Below, piece by piece: positions 26,029-34,411 of a stretch of DNA of 64,000 nt. Positions within the stretch are counted from its first letter, which is position 1. Every line of letters starts with the position of its first letter. The DNA is from Streptomyces caniscabiei (GTDB taxonomy: Bacteria > Actinomycetota > Actinomycetes > Streptomycetales > Streptomycetaceae), in contig NZ_JABXWI010000002.1 of the NCBI RefSeq assembly GCF_014930365.1, positions 372,001 through 436,000 on the forward strand. The letters run 5' to 3'. A program made the translations under genes and the position numbers. The notes below the pieces were generated by a model. It searched no databases, was not told the DNA's origin, and was given only the letters and a program-made list of their open reading frames with translations.

Positions 26029-27120
26029 ATGTATCCACTGGATGCCTGGTACGCCGTGGCATGGGACACCGAAGTGGGTCGCGCCCTGTTGCCACGTACC
26101 GTGTGCGAGCGACCGCTCGTGCTGTACCGGACCACTTCCGGTGAACCGGTGGCGATGGCCAATGCCTGTTGGCACCGTCTCGTGCCCCTGTCGATGGGCG
26201 AGTTGCACGGTGACGACGTGGTCTGCGGCTACCACGGACTCGCCTACGGGCCCGACGGCCGCTGCACCCGAATGCCCGCGCAGGAGACCCTCAACCCCTC
26301 CGCCCGAGTCGCGTCCTACCCGGTGGTGGAACGGCACAGGTTCGTCTGGGTCTGGCTGGGCGACCCCGCGTCGGCCGACCCCGTTCTGATCCCGGACCTG
26401 CACACGAACGATGATCCGCAGTGGGCCGGGGACGGTGAGAGCATCACCCTCGACTGCGACTACCGACTGGTCCTCGACAACCTCATGGACCTCACCCACG
26501 AGCAGTTCCTGCACGCGGACAGCCTCGCCAGCGACGAACTCTCCGAGGCCGAACCCGACGTCGCCCACGACGACCATTCGGTCACGCTCACCCGGTGGTT
26601 GCTGGGGATCGAGGCGCCACCCTTCCTGGCCATGCAGATGCGCCGAAAGGACCCCGCCCACGACGGGCCCGTCGACCGGTGGCAGGTCATCCGCTTCACC
26701 GCTCCGTCGACGATCACCATCGACGTCGGTGTGGCCCCGGCCGGAACCGGAGCGCCGGAAGGCGACCGAAGCGCCGGCGTCAACGGCTACGTACTCAACT
26801 CGGTCACCCCCGCCACGGCCGGCACCTGCCACTACTTCTGGGCGTTCACCCGTAACTACCACCTTCACGACCAGAGCCTGACCACCCTGCTTCGCAACAG
26901 TGTCTCGCGGGTCTTCGGCCAGGACACGGACATGCTCAACGCGCAGCAGCGGGCCATCGAGGCCAACCCGGACCACGAGTTCTACAACCTCAACATCGAC
27001 GTCGGCGGGATGTGGGTGCGCCGCATCATCGACGCTCAGGTCGCACGGGAACAGGGGCGAGACCGTACACTCCCGAGCCGCCTGGCGGCCGTCGCGGCCA
27101 CGACGAGGGAGACGGCATGA
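26029..27120 (+). CDS. Rieske oxygenase, VanA-like O-demethylase oxygenase subunit
   Basis: A 363-residue single-component-type oxygenase (vanillate/dicamba O-demethylase group). The Rieske cluster motif is CWHRLVPLSMG, then CGYHGLAY (about residues 46-72). The mononuclear iron site shows DNLMDLTHEQFLHAD (Asp and two His, about 153-167). AAGGAGA precedes the ATG by seven bases. Its last codon overlaps the first of the reductase gene (ATGA). Together they would demethylate or hydroxylate a methoxylated or carboxylated aromatic; the precise substrate is not readable. Confidence 0.92.
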   Translation: MYPLDAWYAVAWDTEVGRALLPRTVCERPLVLYRTTSGEPVAMANACWHRLVPLSMGELHGDDVVCGYHGLAYGPDGRCTRMPAQETLNPSARVASYPVVERHRFVWVWLGDPASADPVLIPDLHTNDDPQWAGDGESITLDCDYRLVLDNLMDLTHEQFLHADSLASDELSEAEPDVAHDDHSVTLTRWLLGIEAPPFLAMQMRRKDPAHDGPVDRWQVIRFTAPSTITIDVGVAPAGTGAPEGDRSAGVNGYVLNSVTPATAGTCHYFWAFTRNYHLHDQSLTTLLRNSVSRVFGQDTDMLNAQQRAIEANPDHEFYNLNIDVGGMWVRRIIDAQVAREQGRDRTLPSRLAAVAATTRETA

Positions 27121-28073
27121 CCAGCACCGCCGCCACCGCGGTCGTGGTGACACGCACCGAACTCGTACCCGACATCGTGGAACTGGTGATGCGCCCGTCC
27201 AGGCCGGTCCGGTCGGTCCCGCCGGGCAGTCACATCGACATCACCGTCCCACTGCCGGACGGGCCGGAGCCGCGCTCCTACTCGTTGGTCGACCGGGGCC
27301 ACGACGACGGCCTGCTCCGCGTCGCCGTACGCCTCCAGCAGGACGGGCGTGGAGGGTCGCGGTGGATGCACGAGCTGCGCCCTGGCGCTGAGATCACTTT
27401 CGCGGGCCCGATCGACGAGTTCCCGCTCAGCCCTGGCCGCCTGGCGAGCGTGCTCCTCGCAGGCGGCATCGGGATCACCCCCATCGTCGGACTCGCCCGC
27501 GCCCTGCACACCCAGGACGTCGACTACCGGCTCGTCTACGCCGGCCGGTCCCGCGACCATATGGCGTTCGTCGACGACCTCGAACGTGTCCACCCGGGCA
27601 GGGTCAGGGTCTTCGAGGACATACACGACACCTTCGTCGACCCCGACGAGGTCGTCGCCTCCGTCCCCGATGGTGGCGTGCTGTACGTCTGCGGCCCGAT
27701 GGGGCTGCTCACCGCTGCCCGTGCGGCCTGGGAGCGTGCCGCCAGGCCACCCGCCGGGCTCCGCTTCGAGACGTTCGGCACGAGCGGCGCCCTGTCGGCG
27801 ACGCCATTCCGCGTGGAGGTTCCCGCGCGCGGGCTGAGCTTCGACGTACCCGTCGGCACGAGCCTTCTGGACGCCCTCGAGGGTGCCGGGGTGGAGATGA
27901 TGTACGACTGTCGCCGAGGAGAGTGCGGCCTGTGCCGGGTCCAGATACTCGACGTGGCCGGCAAGGTCGATCACCGGGACGTCTTCCTCTCGGAACGTCA
28001 GCGCGCACAGGGCCGGGCGATGTGTGCGTGCGTTTCCCGGGTCACGGGAGCCTGCGTCACCATCGATTGCTGA
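27117..28073 (+). CDS. VanB-like ferredoxin-NAD(P)H oxidoreductase
   Basis: A 318-residue phthalate-dioxygenase-reductase-type protein. In order: an FMN-binding barrel (RSYSLVDRG, about residues 55-63), a NAD domain (LLAGGIGITPIVGLARAL and YVCGPMGLL) and a C-terminal plant-type [2Fe-2S] domain with CRRGECGLC and a distal Cys. The start overlaps the oxygenase stop by 4 bases. It passes electrons from NAD(P)H to the Rieske oxygenase. Confidence 0.92.
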   Translation: MTSTAATAVVVTRTELVPDIVELVMRPSRPVRSVPPGSHIDITVPLPDGPEPRSYSLVDRGHDDGLLRVAVRLQQDGRGGSRWMHELRPGAEITFAGPIDEFPLSPGRLASVLLAGGIGITPIVGLARALHTQDVDYRLVYAGRSRDHMAFVDDLERVHPGRVRVFEDIHDTFVDPDEVVASVPDGGVLYVCGPMGLLTAARAAWERAARPPAGLRFETFGTSGALSATPFRVEVPARGLSFDVPVGTSLLDALEGAGVEMMYDCRRGECGLCRVQILDVAGKVDHRDVFLSERQRAQGRAMCACVSRVTGACVTIDC

Positions 28074-28102
28074 CAAGCCGACCAGTGCGGCAGCATCTGC
28101 GG

Positions 28103-28840
28103 CTACGTCGGCACACCCGCACGCCCAGCCTCCCCCGTGGCCCGAGTGGGCGGCAGCTCCTGCTCGGACCAGATGCATTTGCCGTCGTGGAGATGGCGGG
28201 CGCCCCAGCGCCGGGACATCGCGGCGACGAGTTGCAGACCCCGTCCGCCTTCGTCGGTGTGACTCGCGTGGCGGATACGGGGGGGTCGTAAGGCTGCCGT
28301 CGTAGACCTCGCAGGTCAGAAAGCGGCTGCGCAGCAGACGAAGGCGGATCGGGCCCTTGGCATGGCGGACGACGTTCCCGATCAGCTCGCTCACCAGCAG
28401 TTCTGTAGTGAGTACGAGATCATCGAGCCCCCATGCGTCGAGTTGCTGCCGAATGTATTCCCGGGCTTGACCCGCCGCCCGGGGATCGTCCGGGAGGTCG
28501 AGGGAGGCGACATCCTGGGCGGCGGTGCAGCGGGCGTGCACAATGAGCAGGCCGGCGTCGTCGGTCGTCTGTTCGTGGTCCGGCAGCGCGGATTCGACGA
28601 GCCCATCGGTGCACAGGACCAGCAGGCTCTCTTCTGGCAGACGCAGTTGGTGCGTCTCGAAGGGCGGCGTGGCCGCGCCCAGCGGCGGGTCCGGGGCGAA
28701 GTGGGGGCTGTAGACGGTGCCGTCGGGCTGGACGACGACTGGCGGAGGGTGACCGGCCAGGGAGTAGGTGCAGGTGCGGGCGACGGGGTCGAAGACGGCG
28801 TACAGGCAGGTGGCGTAGAAGTCCTCGCCGAAGTCGCAAC
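28103..28840 (-). pseudogene. Broken SpoIIE-type PP2C phosphatase with anti-sigma-type ATPase domain
   Basis: Read on the minus strand, the fragment begins DFGEDFYATCLYAVFDP and continues with SLAGHPPPVV and LLVLCTDGLVESALPD, the C-terminal half of a PP2C (RsbU/SpoIIE) domain, then an HATPase domain (LVSELIGNVVRHAKGPIRLR). The N-terminal part of the gene is absent. A second lesion lies at 28277-28286: seven consecutive C residues where six would keep the frame; with six, the frame continues GGRGLQLVAAMSRRWG to a stop at 28103. So it is truncated and frameshifted. Confidence 0.75.
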
Positions 28841-28937
28841 TTTGGGTTCAGCAGCCCACGCCGTTCTCCGGCGAGGGGGGCTCGGATCGTGTGCCGACCG
28901 GTCACCGACGAGAGGGCCGCCGCGACGGTGTGTGCGA

Positions 28938-28971
28938 ACGGGGGCCACCGACTGCGGCCGACGGCCCCCGT
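28938..28971 (-). terminator. Terminator hairpin after the hydroxyquinol operon
   Basis: A 9-bp GC stem (28938-28946 with 28963-28971) with a 16-base loop, immediately beyond the stop of the flavin hydroxylase gene. Confidence 0.5.
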
Positions 28972-28975
28972 CGGC

Positions 28976-30196
28976 TCAGCCGGCCGCCCGTGCTTCCCGC
29001 ACGGACAGTCGGGCGTCGTGCCCGTAGATCCATCCGCTCTGGGCGAAGGGGTCCGCGCTCGAGAACGAGGCGTCCCTGGCCTGCTGGGCGGGCCCGTCGG
29101 GCAGGTGGTTGCTCTCCGCCCTCCCTCGGCTCATCTGCTGCACGCGGGTGGCGCGCGGTCGGCGTATGTCCTCGTACCGGCGCAGCGCGGCCGAGGGGTC
29201 TTCCGGTCGGTCGGCGAGGCAGCCCGCCAGGACGGCGGCGTCCTCCATCGCCTGTGCGGCCCCCTGGGCGAAGAAGGGGAACATCGGGTGCGCGGCGTCA
29301 CCGAGCAACGCGACCGGACCGTTCGTCCAGCGTGACAGCGGGTCGCGGTCGAGCAGCGCCCACCGTCCGGTGCGCTCCGCCGCCGCGAGGAGGGCCTGCA
29401 GCTCGCCGGACCAGCCGGCGAACTCGGCCCGCAGGTCCTCGATCCGCCCCTCGGCCGACCAGGATTCCGTCGTCCAGTCGTGCGCCGGCCCGAACGCGAC
29501 GATGTTGATCTGCTCGCCGGCCGAGATCGGATAGTGGACCAGGTGCCGGTCGGGACCCAGCCACAGGGTCTGGACCGGAAGGCGCGCGAACTCCGGCGCA
29601 CTCTCGGTCGGCACGAGGCATCGCCAGGCGCAGATGCCCGAGAACCGGGGTGAACCCGCCTCGGTCACGTACTGCCCCACGGTGGTGTGGACGCCGTCGG
29701 CGCCGACGACCACATCGGCGACCTCCCTCGTGCCATCGGTGAACGTGAGCTCCACGCCCTCGTCCAGGCGGCGAAGGCCTGCGAGACGGGTGCCGAGCCG
29801 CAAAGCCGTCTCGGGGACCGCCGCCCGCACCGCGGCGAGGAGGTCGGCGCGGTGCGCGACATAACTGTGCTCGCCGAAACGCCGTTCGCATTCCTCGCCG
29901 AGGTTCTGGGAGAACAGCACACGACCGTCCTCCCAGCGCCGGAACTCCCACCCGACCCGCAGCGGCACCGCGCGTTCGCGGAAGAGGTCCAGCTGTCCGA
30001 GGCCCCGCAGCAGCCGCACCGCGTTCGGGGAGACGACGAGGCCCGCACCGACCTCGGCGAGGGCGGGCGCCTGCTCGTACACGGTCGCCTCGATGCCGGC
30101 CCGGTGCAGGAACGCCGCGGTGGCGAGACCGCCGATTCCTCCGCCGACCACGGCCACGCGCGGGCCGGGCGTTCGTCTGTTGTCCTTGCTGGTCAT
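28976..30196 (-). CDS. FAD-dependent aromatic hydroxylase (salicylate/3-hydroxybenzoate hydroxylase-like)
   Basis: A 406-residue class A flavoprotein monooxygenase. The FAD motif is VAVVGGGIGGLATAAFLHRA near residue 15, the DG motif is VVGADGVHT, and the second FAD motif is LLGDAAHPMFPFFAQGAAQA. These enzymes use NAD(P)H and oxygen to hydroxylate a phenol, some with loss of a carboxylate. Its start directly abuts the end of the hydroxyquinol dioxygenase gene, so it probably makes hydroxyquinol from resorcinol-, resorcylate- or salicylate-type compounds. That substrate is inferred from the neighbours. Confidence 0.88.
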   Translation of the reverse strand: MTSKDNRRTPGPRVAVVGGGIGGLATAAFLHRAGIEATVYEQAPALAEVGAGLVVSPNAVRLLRGLGQLDLFRERAVPLRVGWEFRRWEDGRVLFSQNLGEECERRFGEHSYVAHRADLLAAVRAAVPETALRLGTRLAGLRRLDEGVELTFTDGTREVADVVVGADGVHTTVGQYVTEAGSPRFSGICAWRCLVPTESAPEFARLPVQTLWLGPDRHLVHYPISAGEQINIVAFGPAHDWTTESWSAEGRIEDLRAEFAGWSGELQALLAAAERTGRWALLDRDPLSRWTNGPVALLGDAAHPMFPFFAQGAAQAMEDAAVLAGCLADRPEDPSAALRRYEDIRRPRATRVQQMSRGRAESNHLPDGPAQQARDASFSSADPFAQSGWIYGHDARLSVREARAAG

Positions 30197-31129
30197 TCAC
30201 CGGCCCCTGTCGCCCGAGAGGATGCCCGGCCCAGCGGTGTCCGCGGGAGCCAGGACGATGTCGAAGCGGACACTCGACCAGGGCCGGCCACCGACATCGC
30301 GGCCGTCGGGAGTGGGTGTGCCCGCGGGGTGCTCCACGAAGTCGTGGATGAGTGAGTCCTGGACACCGAACACGGCGTCACTGGCGAGGAGTTCGTCGCC
30401 ACGGACGAAGATGTGGGTGATCAGGGTGCGTCTGCCCTCGGCGCGGACGTCGAAGTGCAGGTGCGAGGCGCGCATGGGGGAACGGCCCACGGCGGCGAGG
30501 AGCGCGCCGACCGGACCGTCGTGCGGAATGGGGTACGGGGTCGGAGTGATCGCCCAGAACCGGTAGGTGCCCGTTCCGTCGCTGAAGAGGTGGCCTCGTG
30601 CCGCGGTGCGGTCGTCGTCGTACTGCACGTCGTAGAAGCCGTCCTCGTCGGCTTCCCACACCTCCATGCGGGCCCCCGGCACCGGCTTGCCGTCGGTGTC
30701 GGTGACCGTGCCCTCGACCCAGCAGGGTTGCCCGGCGGCGCCGAAGGACATGTCCCCGCCCAGCGGGATCTCGGGTGAGCCCTCGACGAAGAAGGGGCCG
30801 AGCACCGTCGCCTCCGTCGCGTTCGCGTGGGCCTCGTTGTTGATCGCGATCGTCTGCATGGACGCGCCGAGCACGTCCGACAGCAGGATGAACTCCTGCC
30901 GCTTGTCGTCGGTGATGTGCCCGGCCGCGGTGAGGAACTCGATCCCGGCGTCCCACTCCGCCTCAGTCAGGCGTACTTCGCGCAGGAAGGCGTGCAGGTG
31001 CCGGGTCAGGGCCTGCATCAGCTGCTTCAGCCGCGGGTCCTCGGCGGTCTCGAACGAGGCCACGACCCTGTCCACCAGGGCCTGCTCGCGTGCCCGCTGC
31101 TCGGCGGCCGTCTTGTTCTGCTCGTTCAC
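30197..31129 (-). CDS. Hydroxyquinol 1,2-dioxygenase (intradiol)
   Basis: A 310-residue intradiol ring-cleavage dioxygenase that opens 1,2,4-trihydroxybenzene to maleylacetate. The N-terminal helical dimerisation domain (about 20-110) is followed by the catalytic sandwich, with Fe(III) ligands in DGFYDVQY (Tyr), [19 protein letters not shown] (Tyr) and RASHLHFDV (two His). The GTG at 31129 overlaps the maleylacetate reductase stop (GTGA) and gives normal length. The assignment to hydroxyquinol rather than catechol rests on the maleylacetate reductase next door and the length of the helical domain. Confidence 0.9.
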   Translation of the reverse strand: MNEQNKTAAEQRAREQALVDRVVASFETAEDPRLKQLMQALTRHLHAFLREVRLTEAEWDAGIEFLTAAGHITDDKRQEFILLSDVLGASMQTIAINNEAHANATEATVLGPFFVEGSPEIPLGGDMSFGAAGQPCWVEGTVTDTDGKPVPGARMEVWEADEDGFYDVQYDDDRTAARGHLFSDGTGTYRFWAITPTPYPIPHDGPVGALLAAVGRSPMRASHLHFDVRAEGRRTLITHIFVRGDELLASDAVFGVQDSLIHDFVEHPAGTPTPDGRDVGGRPWSSVRFDIVLAPADTAGPGILSGDRGR

Positions 31130-32313
31130 CGTCGGCTCTCCTTCTCGTTGATCATCAGCCGCGGGTCCGCGCCCCGCCACGCCCCACGCAGCAGGCACCG
31201 GATGTCTTCGGCCGTCACCGGCCGCGGATTGCCGTCCGGCACCACGTCCAGGACCGCCTGCACGGCGTCGTCGACCTCGGTCTCCTTCAACCCGTAGTCA
31301 CGCAGCGCTTTCGGCGCGTCCACGTCACGCCGGAGCCGCTCCAGCCCGTCGATCGCCGAACCCGCGCAGAACGCGGCCGCGATCCGCTTCTCGACCTCCG
31401 CGGCGGCGGGGGCGTTGAACGCCAGGACATGAGGCAGCACCACCGCGTGGGTCTGGGCGTGCGGCAGGTCGTACATACCGCCCAGCACATGGCAGATCTT
31501 GTGGTGCAGCCCCGACCCCGCCGACGAGAACGCAACCGCGGACAGGTACGTCCCGTACAGCGTCTGCTCGCGGCCCGGAAGGCCGGCCGGGTCGGTGACC
31601 ACGGCGGGCAGGCCTGCCGCCAGCGCACGGATCCCCTCCCCCGCCAGCGCCTGGTCGATCGGGTCCACGCGGGGGCCCCACATCGCGTCGACGCAGTGCG
31701 CCAGCGCGTTCAGGCCCGACGCGACGCTCATCGGCACCGGCAAGGACACCGTCAGCGCCGCGTCGTACACGACGGCACGCGGCAGCACCCGAGCGTCCAC
31801 CCCGGTGGTTTTGCGTGCCCGCTCGGTCAGACCCCACACGTTGGTGGCCTCCGAGCCCGCGTACGTGGTGGGAACGGTGACGATCGGCAGCCCGCTGCTC
31901 AGCGCGATCGCCTTCGCCAAGCCGGTGGTGGAACCGCCACCTACGCTGAGCAGCAGATCGACCTGGTGGACGGCGGCCGCGGCACGGGCCCGCTCGGCCA
32001 CCTCGACGGGAACGTGCATCACCACCTCGTCCCACCTCACCACGACGGGCAGACCGGCCGTGACCGTCCGCGCGAGCTCCGCCTCGGCGGCTGCCGCGAT
32101 CACCATCACCCGCGAGGCTCCGAGCCGCTCCACCTCGGCCCGCACCAGCACCGCCGCCTCACCCGAGGCGAAACGGACCCGCTGAGTCAGGTTCTCGTGC
32201 TCGAAACGCAACGACGCCCCGTTCTGCGACGCGGCTCGCGACTCCACTGATGACTCGGTCTGCGACTCGGCGCCATGGCCGCCGCCGCCCCGCGACGTCT
32301 CGGTCATGCGCAT
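31126..32313 (-). CDS. Maleylacetate reductase (iron-containing ADH family)
   Basis: A 395-residue group III iron-type alcohol dehydrogenase homologue that reduces maleylacetate to 3-oxoadipate with NAD(P)H. The nucleotide-binding part reads [20 protein letters not shown] and [20 protein letters not shown]; the C-terminal metal-site region includes [12 protein letters not shown] and [15 protein letters not shown]. The ATG at 32313 follows AAGGGAG by eight bases; about 25 Ser/Gly-rich residues precede the folded part. It is the first gene of the three-gene hydroxyquinol operon, divergent from the IclR gene. Confidence 0.9.
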   Translation of the reverse strand: MRMTETSRGGGGHGAESQTESSVESRAASQNGASLRFEHENLTQRVRFASGEAAVLVRAEVERLGASRVMVIAAAAEAELARTVTAGLPVVVRWDEVVMHVPVEVAERARAAAAVHQVDLLLSVGGGSTTGLAKAIALSSGLPIVTVPTTYAGSEATNVWGLTERARKTTGVDARVLPRAVVYDAALTVSLPVPMSVASGLNALAHCVDAMWGPRVDPIDQALAGEGIRALAAGLPAVVTDPAGLPGREQTLYGTYLSAVAFSSAGSGLHHKICHVLGGMYDLPHAQTHAVVLPHVLAFNAPAAAEVEKRIAAAFCAGSAIDGLERLRRDVDAPKALRDYGLKETEVDDAVQAVLDVVPDGNPRPVTAEDIRCLLRGAWRGADPRLMINEKESRR

Positions 32314-32379
32314 GCCTGGACTCCCTTCGGCTTGAGGACTGGGGAGAGAGTCCATGGCCGAGCCCGAGAGGGTCAGTAC

Positions 32380-32400
32380 GATGTCCACTGAACGGACATC
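32380..32400. promoter_or_regulatory. IclR-type palindromic operator
   Basis: A perfect palindrome GATGTCC-N7-GGACATC in the divergent gap between the maleylacetate reductase and IclR genes. The position and the TGTCC/GGACA arms fit IclR-family sites, suggesting repression of the operon and autoregulation. Confidence 0.65.
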
Positions 32401-32430
32401 TTCCTGTCCTCGGGGGCTGCCGAGTCGAGA

Positions 32431-33234
32431 ATGGCTCGGGGGGGACGGCCCGCCGGCACGGCGAAAGGACCCGACACGGCCAACAGCAGCGACCGTGGCC
32501 GCACGGTCACCTCCCGGGCCCTGGCGATCCTGGACGCGTTCACACCCGGCCGCCCGGAGCTGACCCTCGCCCAGATCTGCCGCCTCACCGGCCTCCGCCA
32601 CGCGACGGCGCATCGGCTGGTCGGCGAACTGACGGCCTGGGGAGCGCTGGAACGCCTCCCCGGCGGCACCTACGTCATCGGCTTGCGCCTGTGGGAGCTG
32701 GGCACGCTCAACCCGCGAGGCCTGCCCCTGCGCGTCCGGGCGATGCCCGTGATGGAGGACCTGCACGCCGCCACGCGGCAGCACGTCCAACTGGCAGTCC
32801 TCGACGGCACCGAAGCCCTCGTCGTCGAGCGGATCTCCGCGACGGGAGCGGTTCCGGTGGTGTCCAACGTCGGGGGTCGGCTGCCCCTGCACGCGTCCGC
32901 CGTCGGCCAGGTACTGCTGGCGCACGCAGGCGAGGAACAGTTCACCGCGGTCGTAGGGGGTGGCCTGGCCCCTCTCACGGCCAGGACCATCACCGACCCG
33001 ACCGCACTGCGCCTGACGCTGGCGGAATGCCGGAGAACCGGCGTCGCCGTCGTGCACGAGGAGATGAGCCCGGACGCCCACTCGGTGGCGGTCCCCGTCT
33101 CCGACTCAAAGGGACGCGTGGTCGCGGCCCTGTCCGTCGTATGCGCCGACGCCCGAACCCATCTGCTGGTCCCTGCTGTCGTGCTGGCCGGTCGCGGCAT
33201 CTCCCGGGGTCTCGGCGCGCGGGTCCTTCCGTAA
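32431..33234 (+). CDS. IclR-family transcriptional regulator
   Basis: A 267-residue IclR regulator. The winged helix is at about residues 26-85 (TSRALAILDAFTPGRPELTL, then LRHATAHRLVGELTAWGALE), and the effector domain follows with LPLHASAVGQVLLAHAG and the C-terminal SVAVPVSDSKGRVVAALSV. It is divergently transcribed from the hydroxyquinol operon and separated by a perfect palindrome. It is the likely effector-responsive regulator of that operon, sensing an aromatic or ring-cleavage product. Confidence 0.92.
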   Translation: MARGGRPAGTAKGPDTANSSDRGRTVTSRALAILDAFTPGRPELTLAQICRLTGLRHATAHRLVGELTAWGALERLPGGTYVIGLRLWELGTLNPRGLPLRVRAMPVMEDLHAATRQHVQLAVLDGTEALVVERISATGAVPVVSNVGGRLPLHASAVGQVLLAHAGEEQFTAVVGGGLAPLTARTITDPTALRLTLAECRRTGVAVVHEEMSPDAHSVAVPVSDSKGRVVAALSVVCADARTHLLVPAVVLAGRGISRGLGARVLP

Positions 33235-33249
33235 CGTGCCGACCTCAAT

Positions 33250-33259
33250 GTGCATACAC
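33250..33259. promoter_or_regulatory. GTGCATACAC operator-like site
   Basis: The core is the reverse complement of the site at 22064-22073 and shares the flanking CTCAAT. TTGACA follows 16 bases on (33275). It lies before the truncated transporter gene, where a promoter would be. Confidence 0.5.
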
Positions 33260-33283
33260 ACAACCCTGCTGAATTTGACATAG

Positions 33284-33763
33284 CCCGACGCCCGCCCCCG
33301 GACTCGCAAGTCGTGCCGCACCTCCCTGGCCGCCGACCGACTCGGCTCGAAGCCGATCATCTTCACGACATACCTGCTGGCCAGCGCGGCCGTGATCCTG
33401 CTCAGCCTGCGGCTGCCAACGGCGGTGCTGTACGCGGCCGTCGCGCTCGGAGGTGTCGGGGCGATGGGGTCGCAGACATTCATCCTGGCCTATGTCTCCA
33501 AGTACTACCCGGTACGGATGGGCGCCACAGCGCTGGGCTGGACGCTGGGCTTCGGCCGCTTCGGCTCCATGCTCGCCCCGCCGCTGCTCGGCCTCATCAT
33601 CGGAGCCGGGCTGGCGCTCCAGTGGAACTTCTACGCCCTCGCCGTACCCGGCATCCTCGGTGCCGCACTGATCGGACTGGTTCCCAGGACTCCCGGAGAA
33701 AAGGCCCCGGTGGGACGGTCGCGTGCAGAGGAGACCGTGCGTTCCCTGCCGGAACCGACTTGA
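33284..33763 (+). pseudogene. Truncated MFS aromatic-acid transporter
   Basis: The frame carries only the C-terminal half of a major facilitator: LAADRLGSKPIIFTTYLLAS (the loop before the eighth helix), then TFILAYVSKYYPVRMGATAL and GWTLGFGRFGSMLAPPLLGL, like the AAHS family of aromatic acid:proton symporters. A stop codon at 33281 precedes it in frame, and the first six to seven helices are missing. An internal start at 33392 is possible, but the product could not transport. The upstream operator-like site and TTGACA suggest an intact gene once began here. Confidence 0.75.
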
Positions 33764-33792
33764 TCCGCACGCCAGGTCAGTCCTGACACCGA

Positions 33793-33818
33793 CTGGGCAC
33801 CCTGTTCCTGGTGCCCAG
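33793..33818 (+). terminator. Terminator hairpin after the transporter remnant
   Basis: A 9-bp stem, CTGGGCACC/GGTGCCCAG (33793-33801 with 33810-33818), with an 8-base loop, 30 bases beyond the transporter stop codon. Confidence 0.55.
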
Positions 33819-33938
33819 CCGGTTCCCCCTTCGCGACGGCCCCGCCGCGCGGCGGCACGTGTACCGGCATTGAGGCCAGGCCTACGAGTTGGTGCGTGAT
33901 AGCGGGTGAGGCGTGTTCGGGCTGGCCGTGGCCGGGTT

Positions 33939-34280
33939 TCAGGCGTTGGCGGTGCGGTCGGAGACGAGGCCGGCGATGGCGCGGTAGGTGTCGGGCAGGA
34001 CATCTCGCCGGTGTGTCCAGCGGATCAGTTGCTTCCAGCGTTTGTGATCGGCAAGGGCATGTTCGACGGTGATGCGGTCGGAGGAGTGCCCGTGCAGGTC
34101 CCGTTCCCACTGCTCGACTCTGCCGGGCAATGTTCCCGGCCGCGGTTTTCCGGGCGGTGTGTGGCCGCCGACGGCCAGTGCGCCTTGCTCGCGGAGAGCA
34201 CGGCCGCCACGCGCAGCGGCCCACCCTCGAAAACCGACAGATGCGTTCTGTCCACCGTGCCGTAATCGCCGCGGCAGCAT
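33939..34280 (-). pseudogene. IS5-type transposase C-terminal remnant
   Basis: The minus-strand frame ends in SSDRITVEHALADHKRWKQL and the following WTHRRDVLPDTYRAIAGLVS, the C-terminal end of a DDE transposase common in Streptomyces (IS5-group, DDE_Tnp_4-like), containing the last catalytic Glu. The N-terminal helix-turn-helix and the first two Asp positions are gone, and the upstream residues look scrambled. No intact terminal repeats were found. It marks a past insertion between the aromatic island and the hydroxyproline operon. Confidence 0.65.
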
Positions 34281-34373
34281 GCGCCCACCCCCTGTGAGTG
34301 ACCTACGTCACTAACATTTTGAGGTGCCGCGCTCACCCTCCGGTCCTCCGGTCCCCGCCGCACCGTGGGGCTC

Positions 34374-34411
34374 TTTCACGAGACAGCGCCATGTGACATA
34401 GTACCGGCGTG
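34374..34411 (+). promoter_or_regulatory. Promoter/operator of the hydroxyproline operon, probably leaderless
   Basis: The GTG start at 34409 has no ribosome-binding sequence. Instead TTTCAC (34374-34379) and TAGTAC (34399-34404) sit at promoter-like spacing, so transcription may begin at or next to the GTG. ATGTGACATAG (34391-34401) overlaps the -10 region and resembles the reverse complement of the site at 37413-37424, consistent with repression by the GntR protein. Confidence 0.45.
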
